16,108 bases of DNA from Alkanindiges sp. (GTDB lineage: Bacteria > Pseudomonadota > Gammaproteobacteria > Pseudomonadales > Moraxellaceae): assembly GCA_030152125.1 (NCBI GenBank), contig JASLIR010000170.1, positions 1-16,108 of the forward strand, in the 5' to 3' direction. Positions 1-5,991 of this stretch are shown one piece after another. The position numbers were made by a program, and so were the translations under genes. The notes beneath the pieces were generated by a model that had not been told where the DNA came from, did not search any database, and saw nothing but the letters and a program-made list of their open reading frames with translations. Each line of letters begins with the position of its first letter. The stretch's first letter is position 1.

Positions 1-1
1 G

Positions 2-724
2 TCCCCGGATACTAGAAAGGGGTTAAGACAGCTCATCATTTTTTATTTAAAGCGGCAGCAATTCGACTTTGCCGGTTTAATTGCGGACTTATTGGTATGC
101 CATGATGAGAAAACTGCTTTATTGGTGATTGATATTGCTCAGGAACTGAAGCAGGACTTGGCTGCCGGTGTTGCACAGCAGTTGCTGGAATCATCAGCTA
201 TAAACCGCAAGTTTGTGGCAATCAATTACCTGATCCAGTTTGGCTATGAAGATGTTGTGATACCTAGGCTGTTAGATCTGGTATTGCGGCATGATCAATT
301 AAAAACAACTGAATTGTATGTAGTGTTGAAATACCTGAAGCAGCTGGGCAAGCTATCTTTACAATTGGTCAGAGAGGTGGTTTCAGAGCACCAGTTAGTC
401 TTTGAAGAGGCATATTTAATTGCACAGTTATTATATTCTCAGGATCGTTTTATTTTGTCATTTCAACTGATTTTACAATTGGCTGAAAAAAACGGTTTGG
501 ATAAAGAAGTTAGTGCTACCCTGAATAGCTATTTTCAGACTCAGGATGAGCAAAAGAACTTGAGTGCTGAGCAAAAAGAGCAGGTTAAAATCAGTTTTTT
601 AGCTTTGTTACGAAGTCTGGAGGGGCAGAGCAATCACGAAGTAGTTGCTGAGGCTGCAAGAGAGCTGATTTTTTCTGGGGTTATTAAAGCGCAGGATTTA
701 CCACCCTTTACCAGATACTTATAA
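2..724 (+). CDS. Unrecognised helical protein, 3' part only (5' end outside the window)
   Basis: The frame is open from base 2 to the TAA at 722-724, giving 240 residues with no stop, so the gene begins upstream of the window. A TTG at 92 could be read as a start, but it has no convincing ribosome binding site and the residues before it have the same composition, so I treat the gene as truncated by the window edge. The visible part is rich in Leu, Gln, Glu and Val, with no Cys-rich motif, membrane segment or recognisable catalytic signature. It reads as successive amphipathic helices of about 15-20 residues, as in HEAT- or TPR-like scaffold repeats; this fold is an inference from composition. 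A charged, Gln/Glu/Lys-rich linker lies near residues 180-197. The gene ends just before a strong terminator and converges with thiG. I do not recognise the family and assign no function. Confidence 0.75.
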   Translation, partial: SPDTRKGLRQLIIFYLKRQQFDFAGLIADLLVCHDEKTALLVIDIAQELKQDLAAGVAQQLLESSAINRKFVAINYLIQFGYEDVVIPRLLDLVLRHDQLKTTELYVVLKYLKQLGKLSLQLVREVVSEHQLVFEEAYLIAQLLYSQDRFILSFQLILQLAEKNGLDKEVSATLNSYFQTQDEQKNLSAEQKEQVKISFLALLRSLEGQSNHEVVAEAARELIFSGVIKAQDLPPFTRYL

Positions 725-726
725 AC

Positions 727-760
727 AAAAAGACGCTACCATCACTGGCAGCGTCTTTTT
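727..760. terminator. Bidirectional intrinsic terminator between the helical-protein gene and thiG
   Basis: A perfect 11-bp inverted repeat (AAAAAGACGCT at 727-737 and its complement at 750-760) is extended inward by CC/GG pairing. The A-run on one side and T-run on the other give a GC stem followed by a U tract on both strands. It sits 2 bp after the + strand stop and 14 bp beyond the thiG stop on the minus strand, so it can end both convergent transcripts. Confidence 0.92.
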
Positions 761-774
761 ATTTTTTGATGTAC

Positions 775-1587
775 TTACTTAAAAAAGTAACCGGTCTCTG
801 GCGAGCTTGCCGCTGCATAGGGCTTTTTAGGCATACGGCCAGCCAAAAATGCCTCACGGCCAGCTTCTACCGCTTTTTTCATAGCGGATGCCATTAACAC
901 CGGATTTTGTGCTGCCGCAATGGCGGTATTCATTAAAATACCGGCACAACCCAGTTCCATGGCAATCGCTGCATCACTGGCGGTGCCTACACCGGCATCC
1001 ACAATAATCGGCACATTGGCATTTTCCAGAATCAGGCGAATGTTGTGCGGGTTGGTTAAACCCAGGCCGGAACCAATCAGGCTGCCCAGGGGCATTACTG
1101 CCACGCAGCCCATGTTTTCCAGTTCCTTGGCAATAATCGGATCATCCGAGGTGTATACCATCACCTCAAAGCCGTCATCAATTAGGGTGCGGGCGGCTTT
1201 CAGGGTATCTACCACATTGGGGTACAGGGTTTTTTGGTCACCCAGCACTTCCAGCTTAACCAGATTATGGCCATCCAGCAGTTCACGTGCCAGCATACAG
1301 GTGCGTACGGCACTGTCGGCATCAAAGCAGCCTGCAGTGTTAGGCAAAATAGTATATTTTTCCGGTGGTATAACCGATAGCAGGTTAGGCTGGTTAGGGT
1401 CTTGTCCAATATTGACGCGGCGGATTGCCACGGTCACCATGTCTGTACCACTGGCTGCAATGGCAGCGCCAGTTTCCTGCAGGTCTTTATATTTGCCGGT
1501 GCCAACAATCAGGCGTGATTGCAGTTGTCTGGAACCAACTATAAAAGGCTGATCAATTGTTTGCGGTGCAGAAATAATACTGGACAT
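775..1587 (-). CDS. thiG: Thiazole synthase ThiG
   Basis: ThiG condenses 1-deoxy-D-xylulose 5-phosphate with dehydroglycine and the sulfur carried on the ThiS thiocarboxylate to make the thiazole phosphate moiety of thiamine in the cytoplasm. The 270-residue product has the usual family length and motifs in order: LIVGTGKY (26-33), VTVAIRR (51-57), LPNTAGC (81-87), KLEVLGD (111-117), [13 protein letters not shown] (about 165-177) and [13 protein letters not shown] (about 195-207). K111 is in the position of the Schiff-base lysine that binds the sugar phosphate; the later glycine-rich loops form the phosphate site of the TIM barrel. The ATG at 1585-1587 lies 8 bp after the thiS stop, and GGAGG inside the end of thiS is the likely ribosome binding site. 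It is the last gene of the DUF423-thiS-thiG run and ends at a bidirectional terminator. No TPP riboswitch was seen upstream. Confidence 0.97.
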   Translation of the reverse strand: MSSIISAPQTIDQPFIVGSRQLQSRLIVGTGKYKDLQETGAAIAASGTDMVTVAIRRVNIGQDPNQPNLLSVIPPEKYTILPNTAGCFDADSAVRTCMLARELLDGHNLVKLEVLGDQKTLYPNVVDTLKAARTLIDDGFEVMVYTSDDPIIAKELENMGCVAVMPLGSLIGSGLGLTNPHNIRLILENANVPIIVDAGVGTASDAAIAMELGCAGILMNTAIAAAQNPVLMASAMKKAVEAGREAFLAGRMPKKPYAAASSPETGYFFK

Positions 1588-1595
1588 TGACGTGT

Positions 1596-1793
1596 TTAAC
1601 CTCCGCCTACGGCGTGAATAATTTCAATTTTGGCATCATCAGACAGCAGGGTGACTGCGTGTTTACTCTTGGTAATCAACTGGCCATCCATTTCAATAGC
1701 AATGCGCTTGCCCTGAAAGCCCAGCTCAATAACCAGTTGCTCAAGCGTAGTGGCGGCAACAGATGTGTGTTCACCATTAATAACAATCTGCAT
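1596..1793 (-). CDS. thiS: Sulfur carrier protein ThiS
   Basis: This is the small ubiquitin-like protein whose C-terminal glycine is adenylated and converted to a thiocarboxylate, giving sulfur to ThiG for thiazole formation. The product is 65 residues, normal for ThiS, opening with MQIVINGE and ending in AVGGG, which supplies the required Gly-Gly terminus. The frame stays open further upstream as a 120-codon reading, but those extra residues are only the out-of-frame shadow of the DUF423 gene; the ATG at 1791-1793 overlaps the DUF423 stop as TAATG, a typical coupled start. It lies directly upstream of thiG. No thiF, thiO or thiE is nearby, so adenylation must come from elsewhere in the genome. 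Confidence 0.95.
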   Translation of the reverse strand: MQIVINGEHTSVAATTLEQLVIELGFQGKRIAIEMDGQLITKSKHAVTLLSDDAKIEIIHAVGGG

Positions 1794-2155
1794 TAGTTTG
1801 CCCTGAACATAATGACGGCAAGGCTGATCCAGCCAATGATCATGGATAAGCCACCGATGGGGGTGATGGCCCCAAACCAGCGTGGCGCACCCACCGCCAT
1901 CAGATAAAGAGAACCACAGAAAATAATAATCCCGGCTTGCAGGAAGATGGCAGGCCATTTAAGGGATAAGCCTGGTAAGGATTTCATTAACGCACCCAGC
2001 ACCAGCAGGCCAAGTGCATGATAAAAAAAGTATTCCGTTGCGGTATGCCACCATTCCAGCTGAATGGGTTCAACCTTGTTTTTTAGGCCATGCGCACCGA
2101 ATGCGCCTAAACATACAGCAAGTGCAAGGTTAACTGCGGCAATTGCCAGCCACAT
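1793..2155 (-). CDS. DUF423 small membrane protein (YgdD-like)
   Basis: The product has 120 residues, typical of DUF423, a family of small inner-membrane proteins without an established biochemical function. Visible features are an N-terminal hydrophobic helix leading to LGAFGAHGLK (about 16-25), an aromatic stretch WWHTATEYFFYHALGL (about 35-50) and two or three further hydrophobic segments, giving about four membrane helices. The second half carries the glycine-rich SLYLMAVGAPRWFG and ITPIGG signatures. GAGG about 8 bases before the ATG is a fair ribosome binding site. Its stop overlaps the thiS start by one base, so it should be co-transcribed with thiS-thiG. A TACAAT element about 40 bases upstream of the start could be a -10 box, with no good -35 partner. 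Any link to thiamine metabolism is positional only. Confidence 0.9.
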   Translation of the reverse strand: MWLAIAAVNLALAVCLGAFGAHGLKNKVEPIQLEWWHTATEYFFYHALGLLVLGALMKSLPGLSLKWPAIFLQAGIIIFCGSLYLMAVGAPRWFGAITPIGGLSMIIGWISLAVIMFRAN

Positions 2156-2243
2156 TGCAATATCCTCGGGACAATGCCATTAAACGGGCGTACATTGTAA
2201 CCAAAACAGCTGTGAATAACCACGCCTTTGAGGGCTACACATG

Positions 2244-2271
2244 AATAAGCCCTGAATGATCAGGGCTTATT
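2244..2271 (-). terminator. Probable terminator hairpin after rpoH
   Basis: A perfect 12-bp inverted repeat (AATAAGCCCTGA and its complement) with a 4-base loop starts 36 bp beyond the rpoH stop. The GC core is followed on the minus strand by TTATT rather than a clean T run, so termination may be partial. It separates rpoH from the DUF423-thiS-thiG genes that follow on the same strand. Confidence 0.65.
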
Positions 2272-2306
2272 ATGTTTATGAATAGTCGCGAAGAAAAAAT
2301 CAGTTA

Positions 2307-3170
2307 TTAACCAGCCATCATGGCAGTTTTGATTTTTTCCATGGCATTTTTTTCCAGCTGGCGAATACGTTCTGCCGATACATTGTATTCAGCAGCCAGT
2401 TCGTGCAGGGTGGATTTTTCATCATTCAGCCAGCGACGCTGCAAAATGTTGCGCGAACGGTCATCCAGTTGGTCCATTGCCTGATGCAGGGCATTGTTGT
2501 TGTGTTCTTCCCAGTCCTGTTCTTCAACTTCACGCGCCGGGTCGTAGCGGTTATCTTCAAGGTAGGCAACCGGGGCAACACGGCCCTCATCATCATCGTC
2601 GGACTGTGCTTCAAAAGCAGCATCGTAGGCCGTTAAGCGGCCTTCCATTTCCAGTACCTGCTCAGGCGTAACATTTAAATCCTGTGCAATAGCAGTTGCT
2701 TCTTCCAGTGTTAATTTACGGCTGGATTTTTTCAGGCTGCGCAGGTTAAAAAACAGTTTGCGCTGTGCCTTGGTGGTCGCTACTTTTACAATACGCCAGT
2801 TACGAATCACAAATTCGTGAATTTCCGCCTTAATCCAGTGCACCGCGAAAGAAACCAGGCGCACACCCATGGTAGGGTCAAAGCGTTTGACTGCTTTCAT
2901 CAGGCCCAGGTTGCCTTCCTGAATCAGGTCTGCCTGGGGCAGGCCATAACCGGAATAGCTGCGGGCAATATGTACGACAAAACGCAGGTGCGACATCACC
3001 AGCATTTTGGCAGCGTCCACATCCTGGTCATAAAAATAGCGTTCGGCCAGCTCTTTTTCCTGCTCAGCCGTAAGAATAGGAATCTGGTTAACGGTGCTGA
3101 TGTACGCACCTAAATTTACACCGGGAGCGGTTAAAGACAGGGGCATCAGCTGATTGCTGCTGTCGCTCAT
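2307..3170 (-). CDS. rpoH: RNA polymerase heat-shock sigma factor RpoH (sigma-32)
   Basis: RpoH directs RNA polymerase to heat-shock promoters (chaperones and proteases). The 287-residue length is typical. In order: region 1.2-like start (about 20-45), region 2 with [19 protein letters not shown] (81-99) and the adjacent aromatic/basic -10 recognition segment ending in [13 protein letters not shown] (108-120), the diagnostic RpoH box QRKLFFNLR (136-144), region 3, an acidic linker (about 191-222), and region 4.2 with the helix-turn-helix around [20 protein letters not shown] (253-272). The RpoH box distinguishes it from RpoD and RpoS. The ATG at 3168-3170 is preceded by AAGGAG at a good distance. 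In E. coli RpoH is controlled by mRNA structure, DnaK and FtsH; here only a small hairpin upstream of the ribosome binding site hints at translational control. The ftsYEX genes often found next to rpoH are not seen in this window. Confidence 0.97.
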   Translation of the reverse strand: MSDSSNQLMPLSLTAPGVNLGAYISTVNQIPILTAEQEKELAERYFYDQDVDAAKMLVMSHLRFVVHIARSYSGYGLPQADLIQEGNLGLMKAVKRFDPTMGVRLVSFAVHWIKAEIHEFVIRNWRIVKVATTKAQRKLFFNLRSLKKSSRKLTLEEATAIAQDLNVTPEQVLEMEGRLTAYDAAFEAQSDDDDEGRVAPVAYLEDNRYDPAREVEEQDWEEHNNNALHQAMDQLDDRSRNILQRRWLNDEKSTLHELAAEYNVSAERIRQLEKNAMEKIKTAMMAG

Positions 3171-3184
3171 GAAGTCTCCTTAGC

Positions 3185-3203
3185 AAAAGGGGGCAACCCT
3201 TTT
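3185..3203 (-). promoter_or_regulatory. Small hairpin in the rpoH leader next to the ribosome binding site
   Basis: On the minus strand a 7-bp inverted repeat (AAAAGGG and CCCTTTT, 5-base loop) ends 3 bases before the AAGGAG ribosome binding site of rpoH (3176-3181). The CCUU within its 3' arm could alternatively pair with AAGG of that site. The sequence is direct; a role in translation or temperature response is an inference, as the alternative pairing is only 4 bp. Confidence 0.35.
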
Positions 3204-3316
3204 TATTACTTTCTCTTTGAGTAGATTAGCTTTATAGCATATCTACCCGGTAAACAGATGTATTTGCATGTATAAACTTGCAACAAACGGTGTAAGTTTT
3301 TTTAATAAATTCAGGC

Positions 3317-3553
3317 TTATTTCTGAATAGTAAATTCATATTTATCATGAATAAGCTGCAGGCTGATCAAACGGTGTCCTGTTACTTCACAAAAGCGCCG
3401 GATATCCGCCTGGCTGTTGGGGTCGGTGGTCAGCAGGATTATGGTGGTGCCATTCAGGTTCTGATGCAGGGCTTTTTTAAGTTTTAATAAAGGGAGCGGG
3501 CACGCTAAGTGACTGGCATCAATATGAATAGTCGCTGTTTCCGGGGTAGGCAT
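3317..3553 (-). CDS. TusA/SirA-family sulfur-carrier protein
   Basis: With the ATG at 3551-3553 the product is 78 residues, a normal TusA-family size. Near the N-terminus it has the family signature DASHLACPLPLLKLKKAL (12-29), with the active Cys at residue 18 in the CPxP motif, followed by the small alpha/beta sandwich pattern and the conserved TDPNSQADIRRFC stretch. TusA proteins accept persulfide sulfur on this Cys and pass it on, classically for tRNA 2-thiouridine; other paralogues serve different sulfur routes, so I give no gene symbol. The start is uncertain: the frame stays open to a TTG at 3614-3616 (99 residues), but neither start has a strong ribosome binding site, and the extra 21 residues match nothing in the family. 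It lies upstream of rpoH on the same strand with 146 bp between them and no clear terminator. Confidence 0.85.
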   Translation of the reverse strand: MPTPETATIHIDASHLACPLPLLKLKKALHQNLNGTTIILLTTDPNSQADIRRFCEVTGHRLISLQLIHDKYEFTIQK

Positions 3554-3616
3554 GACAGTGCTGCAGGCTGAAAGTGAATGCGCTATTATTTCATATTTCC
3601 ACTGCTTTAAGTGCAA

Positions 3617-3835
3617 GGCGCGGTGTAATAAAATGGTGCTAATAATTTGTTTTTAATAGGAACAGCAATAAAATGCACCAAATCGGTGTTCATCATCCAT
3701 AAAACCTATAGATATTAAATAATTAGAATAATTTTCGATAAAAGATAAAAAACTGTTACATTAAAAAGTTAAGAAAAAACATGTATTTAAATTTTTATTA
3801 AAAACAATTCTCAATTTTAGTTAAAGGAAACAGCA
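3617..3835. other. AT-rich intergenic region between the divergent tusA-like and csp genes
   Basis: I see no gene here. Bases about 3690-3830 are very AT-rich, with A and T runs that could bend DNA or act as an UP element for the csp promoter that follows. One imperfect dyad, GCACC-N4-CGGTG at 3675-3688, resembles an NtrC-type binding site. Stops in all frames argue against a coding sequence. Confidence 0.6.
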
Positions 3836-3863
3836 TTGTTGCTTTGCACATGCAGGATATCAT
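3836..3863 (+). promoter_or_regulatory. Candidate sigma-70 promoter for the cold-shock gene
   Basis: TTGTTG (3836-3841) and TATCAT (3858-3863) with a 16-bp spacer resemble -35 and -10 boxes, directly after an AT-rich tract. Transcription would start near 3870 and give a leader of about 170 bases, similar to the long leaders of cspA-type genes. This was read by eye without scoring against a background. Confidence 0.4.
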
Positions 3864-3869
3864 GGTAAG

Positions 3870-4039
3870 CTCGTAACGTAATGGATAAAAAGGATCCATT
3901 ACTGTAGTGGATTTGACCCGGAAATGTTGAATAAGTCACAGAACGACAACGACCACCAGAATTTTTTTTGCTGTATCGTGTTTCTCTGCTGTTTGCAACG
4001 CCGGACAGTCCTTCTTTTGTAGTTTATGAGGATTGACAA
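3870..4039 (+). promoter_or_regulatory. Probable structured 5' leader of the cold-shock mRNA
   Basis: These bases hold no gene but contain a perfect 9-bp hairpin (GTAATGGAT, 7-base loop, ATCCATTAC; 3878-3902) near the predicted 5' end and a small GGACaGTCC palindrome just before the ribosome binding site. cspA-type mRNAs are known to have long leaders that refold with temperature and control stability and translation. That this leader does so is an inference from its position, length and hairpin. GAGG at 4027-4030 is the ribosome binding site. Confidence 0.45.
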
Positions 4040-4252
4040 ATGACAGCGCGCGAACAGGGTGTTGTAAAGTGGTTTAATGATACCAAAGGTTTTGGTTTCA
4101 TTCAGCGTAATGGCGGTGACGATGTATTCGTTCATTTCCGTGCAATTCAAGGCGATGGTCACCGCTCTCTGCGTGACGGCCAACGCGTAGAATTTACCGT
4201 TGTTAAAGGCCAAAAAGGTTTTCAGGCTGAAGAAGTAAAAACTTTAGACTAA
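4040..4252 (+). CDS. CspA-type cold-shock protein
   Basis: The product is 70 residues, the same size as E. coli CspA, and is a single cold-shock domain binding single-stranded RNA and DNA as an RNA chaperone. Both nucleic-acid binding motifs are present: KGFGFI (RNP1, 16-21) preceded by the conserved KWFN (10-13), and DVFVHF (RNP2, 28-33). GAGG lies 9 bases before the ATG. The gene is monocistronic: it has its own probable promoter and long leader, and a cluster of hairpins ending in a terminator follows it. These features fit a cold- or stress-regulated member, but bacterial genomes carry several csp paralogues, some not cold-induced, so I give no specific symbol. Confidence 0.95.
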   Translation: MTAREQGVVKWFNDTKGFGFIQRNGGDDVFVHFRAIQGDGHRSLRDGQRVEFTVVKGQKGFQAEEVKTLD

Positions 4253-4307
4253 TTTTTTTGGTAAAAAAATTGCCGCACACGGTCTGTTAATGTACAGTGG
4301 GGCGGCA
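4251..4307 (+). repeat. Two tandem inverted repeats in the 3' region of the csp transcript
   Basis: The first is a perfect 9-bp AT-only repeat (AATTTTTTT, 3-base loop, AAAAAAATT; 4251-4271) that begins within the csp stop codon. The second is TGCCGC (4271-4276) with GCGGCA (4302-4307), enclosing a small CTGT/ACAG stem. They lie before the true terminator and share base 4271, so they could fold one after the other. Their role is unknown; protection of the mRNA 3' end is one possibility. Confidence 0.5.
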
Positions 4308-4313
4308 CGAAAG

Positions 4314-4352
4314 ATGCGCTCCTACGTCTTCGGATATAGGGGCGCATTTTTT
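4314..4352 (+). terminator. Intrinsic terminator after csp
   Basis: The stem ATGCGC/GCGCAT (4314-4319 and 4342-4347) continues through a CCTA/TAGG stack to a TTCG tetraloop closed by TC/GA, with a small internal loop, and runs into six T residues. This is a standard factor-independent terminator, lying between csp and the helicase gene. Confidence 0.9.
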
Positions 4353-4407
4353 ATCTATTCTTTATTGGTTGCTGGCAACCGGTTGAACTATTTTAAAAAA
4401 GGTTAGT

Positions 4408-5559
4408 ATGAGTTTGAGCTTTGACTCTGTTCAATTGCACCCCCTGCTAAGACGCGCGATTGATGATTTGGGATATAAACATATGACCCCAATTCAGGAA
4501 AAAGTATTGCGTTATACCCTGGCAGGCCATGATGCAATAGGGCGTGCGCAAACGGGTACAGGTAAAACAGCTGCCTTCCTGATTAGTGTCATGAATGACC
4601 TGCTGAATAAGCCACTGGACGATCAGCGTTTTCGCGGCGAGCCAAGAGCCTTGATTCTGGCGCCCACACGTGAACTGGCGTTACAGATTGAAAGTGATGC
4701 CAAGGCGCTGGGTAAGCATACCAACCTGCATTTGGTCACCTTGCTGGGCGGGGTGGACTATGACCAGCAGCGTAAATTGCTGGATAAAGCCTTTGTGGAT
4801 ATTCTGGTGGCTACACCGGGACGTCTGATTGATTTTGTAGACCAGAAAGAAGTATGGCTGGATCGCCTTGAATTCCTGGTAATTGACGAGGCGGATCGCC
4901 TGCTGGACATGGGGTTCATTCCCTCAGTCAAGCGCATCGTGCGTTATGCACCACCGAAGACCGATCGCCAGACCTTATTGTTCTCTGCCACATTTAACTA
5001 TGACGTGCTGAATCTGGCTAAACAATGGCTGTACGAGCCGGTAACGGTTGAAATTGAACCGGCACAGAAAACCAGCGAACGGGTAGAGCAGCGGGTGTAT
5101 ATCGTTGGCAGGCAGGATAAAGAGCGCCTGTTAAAAGAGTTGCTGGCGGCAGAGCCGATTGAAAAAGTGATGGTATTTGCCAACCGCCGGGATCAGGTGC
5201 GCAAGTTATATGACCGCCTGAAAAAGCAGGGCTTTAGTGTGGGTATTCTTTCCGGTGAAATTTCGCAGGATAAACGCATCAAGACACTGGATCAGTTTAA
5301 GGATGGCAAGATTCAACTGCTGATTGCCACTGATGTAGCAGGGCGCGGGATTCATGTGGATGGCGTGAGCCATGTGGTGAATTATACCTTGCCAGAGCAG
5401 GCGGAAGATTATGTGCACCGCATTGGCCGTACCGGGCGTGCCGGGGCAAATGGCGTAAGTATTAGTTTTGCCTGTGAAGATGATGCGTTTTTGCTGGCAG
5501 ACCTGGAAAAAGCCATTGGGCAAAAACTGCCTTTGCAGCGCCTGGACGGCTATCACTGA
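4408..5559 (+). CDS. rhlB: RhlB-like DEAD-box ATP-dependent RNA helicase
   Basis: A DEAD-box helicase that unwinds short RNA duplexes using ATP; RhlB works with RNase E and PNPase in mRNA decay in E. coli. All motifs are in order over 383 residues: Q motif (F5 to Q30, with TPIQ), AQTGTGKT (47-54), PTRELA (86-91), GG (114-115), TPGR (136-139), DEAD (160-163), SAT (193-195), VMVFANR (254-260), ATDVAGRGI (307-315) and HRIGRTGR (337-344). The stretch around [20 protein letters not shown] and the short N-terminus point to RhlB rather than RhlE, SrmB or DeaD, but paralogue assignment by eye is not certain. The protein stops about 35 residues after motif VI and lacks the basic Arg-rich tail of E. 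coli RhlB (421 residues). AAGG precedes the ATG. It is a single-gene unit between two terminators, next to another RNA chaperone gene. Confidence 0.9.
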   Translation: MSLSFDSVQLHPLLRRAIDDLGYKHMTPIQEKVLRYTLAGHDAIGRAQTGTGKTAAFLISVMNDLLNKPLDDQRFRGEPRALILAPTRELALQIESDAKALGKHTNLHLVTLLGGVDYDQQRKLLDKAFVDILVATPGRLIDFVDQKEVWLDRLEFLVIDEADRLLDMGFIPSVKRIVRYAPPKTDRQTLLFSATFNYDVLNLAKQWLYEPVTVEIEPAQKTSERVEQRVYIVGRQDKERLLKELLAAEPIEKVMVFANRRDQVRKLYDRLKKQGFSVGILSGEISQDKRIKTLDQFKDGKIQLLIATDVAGRGIHVDGVSHVVNYTLPEQAEDYVHRIGRTGRAGANGVSISFACEDDAFLLADLEKAIGQKLPLQRLDGYH

Positions 5560-5604
5560 TAAATAGTTGGTGGTGCGGTTTTGCAGATAATCCCGCTAAA
5601 CCGG

Positions 5605-5629
5605 AAGAGGCCTAAGGGCCTCTTTTTTT
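5605..5629 (+). terminator. Intrinsic terminator after the helicase gene
   Basis: A perfect 8-bp repeat (AAGAGGCC, TAAG loop, GGCCTCTT) is followed by a run of seven T residues. It lies 45 bp after the helicase stop and isolates that gene from the nuo operon. Confidence 0.95.
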
Positions 5630-5991
5630 ATATGCACCACTGCTGCGGCATTTAGGTTGTTTTGTCGGGTAATAATTTGAACTCTAATAAAAAAGTATAA
5701 GATGTGTTGCTGCTAAAACAGGCATTATTGGGCGGTAAATGATTGTTAGTAATTTGATACCTATGGGTTTTTTGTAAGTTGCTGGTTTTGTGTTGAAAAT
5801 TAAGCTGGATTTAAGTGTATAAAAAGTGTGCGATACTGCCGCAAATATTGTACTGATGGCAAATTGATGGCTAGAAAGGCCGTTGCGTAATCGGGTACAA
5901 TTTGTGGCATTGTTTAACTGTTTGGTTTTTTTGTAGCCAAGCGTAGTCACATTGCTAAATATTTGTTTGGCCTGCCAGGAGTTTTCCCCGC
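5630..5991 (+). other. Non-coding region upstream of the nuo operon
   Basis: About 360 bp without a credible gene, AT-rich and following a strong terminator, so the nuo promoter must be here. A minus-strand open frame of 88 codons crosses it but starts at a GTG without a ribosome binding site and has random composition. Two TGATGGC copies, 11 bp apart in the same orientation (5854-5860 and 5865-5871), could be operator half-sites. I found TTGAT half-sites but no complete FNR/Anr box. Confidence 0.6.
5793..5823 (+). promoter_or_regulatory. Candidate nuo promoter (weak)
   Basis: TTGAAA (5793-5798) and TATAAA (5818-5823) resemble sigma-70 boxes, but the spacer is 19 bp, longer than the usual 16-18. 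TACAAT at 5896-5901 is an alternative -10 box closer to nuoA but lacks a good -35. Neither can be chosen from sequence alone. Confidence 0.25.

Noticed and set aside
3309..3328. ATTCAG/CTGAAT repeat at the end of the tusA-like gene as a terminator
   Set aside because: Only 6 bp, AT-rich, overlaps the stop codon and lacks a T run on the minus strand.
3828..3850. Sigma-54 promoter before csp based on a TTGCA element
   Set aside because: The required GG at the -24 position is absent at the right distance.
3899..4213. Minus-strand open frame of 104 codons
   Set aside because: It is the antisense shadow of csp and its leader; csp is unmistakable on the + strand.
5684..5950. Minus-strand open frame of 88 codons upstream of nuoA
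   Set aside because: GTG start without a ribosome binding site, composition like translated AT-rich spacer, no family motif, and it covers the region where the nuo promoter must be.
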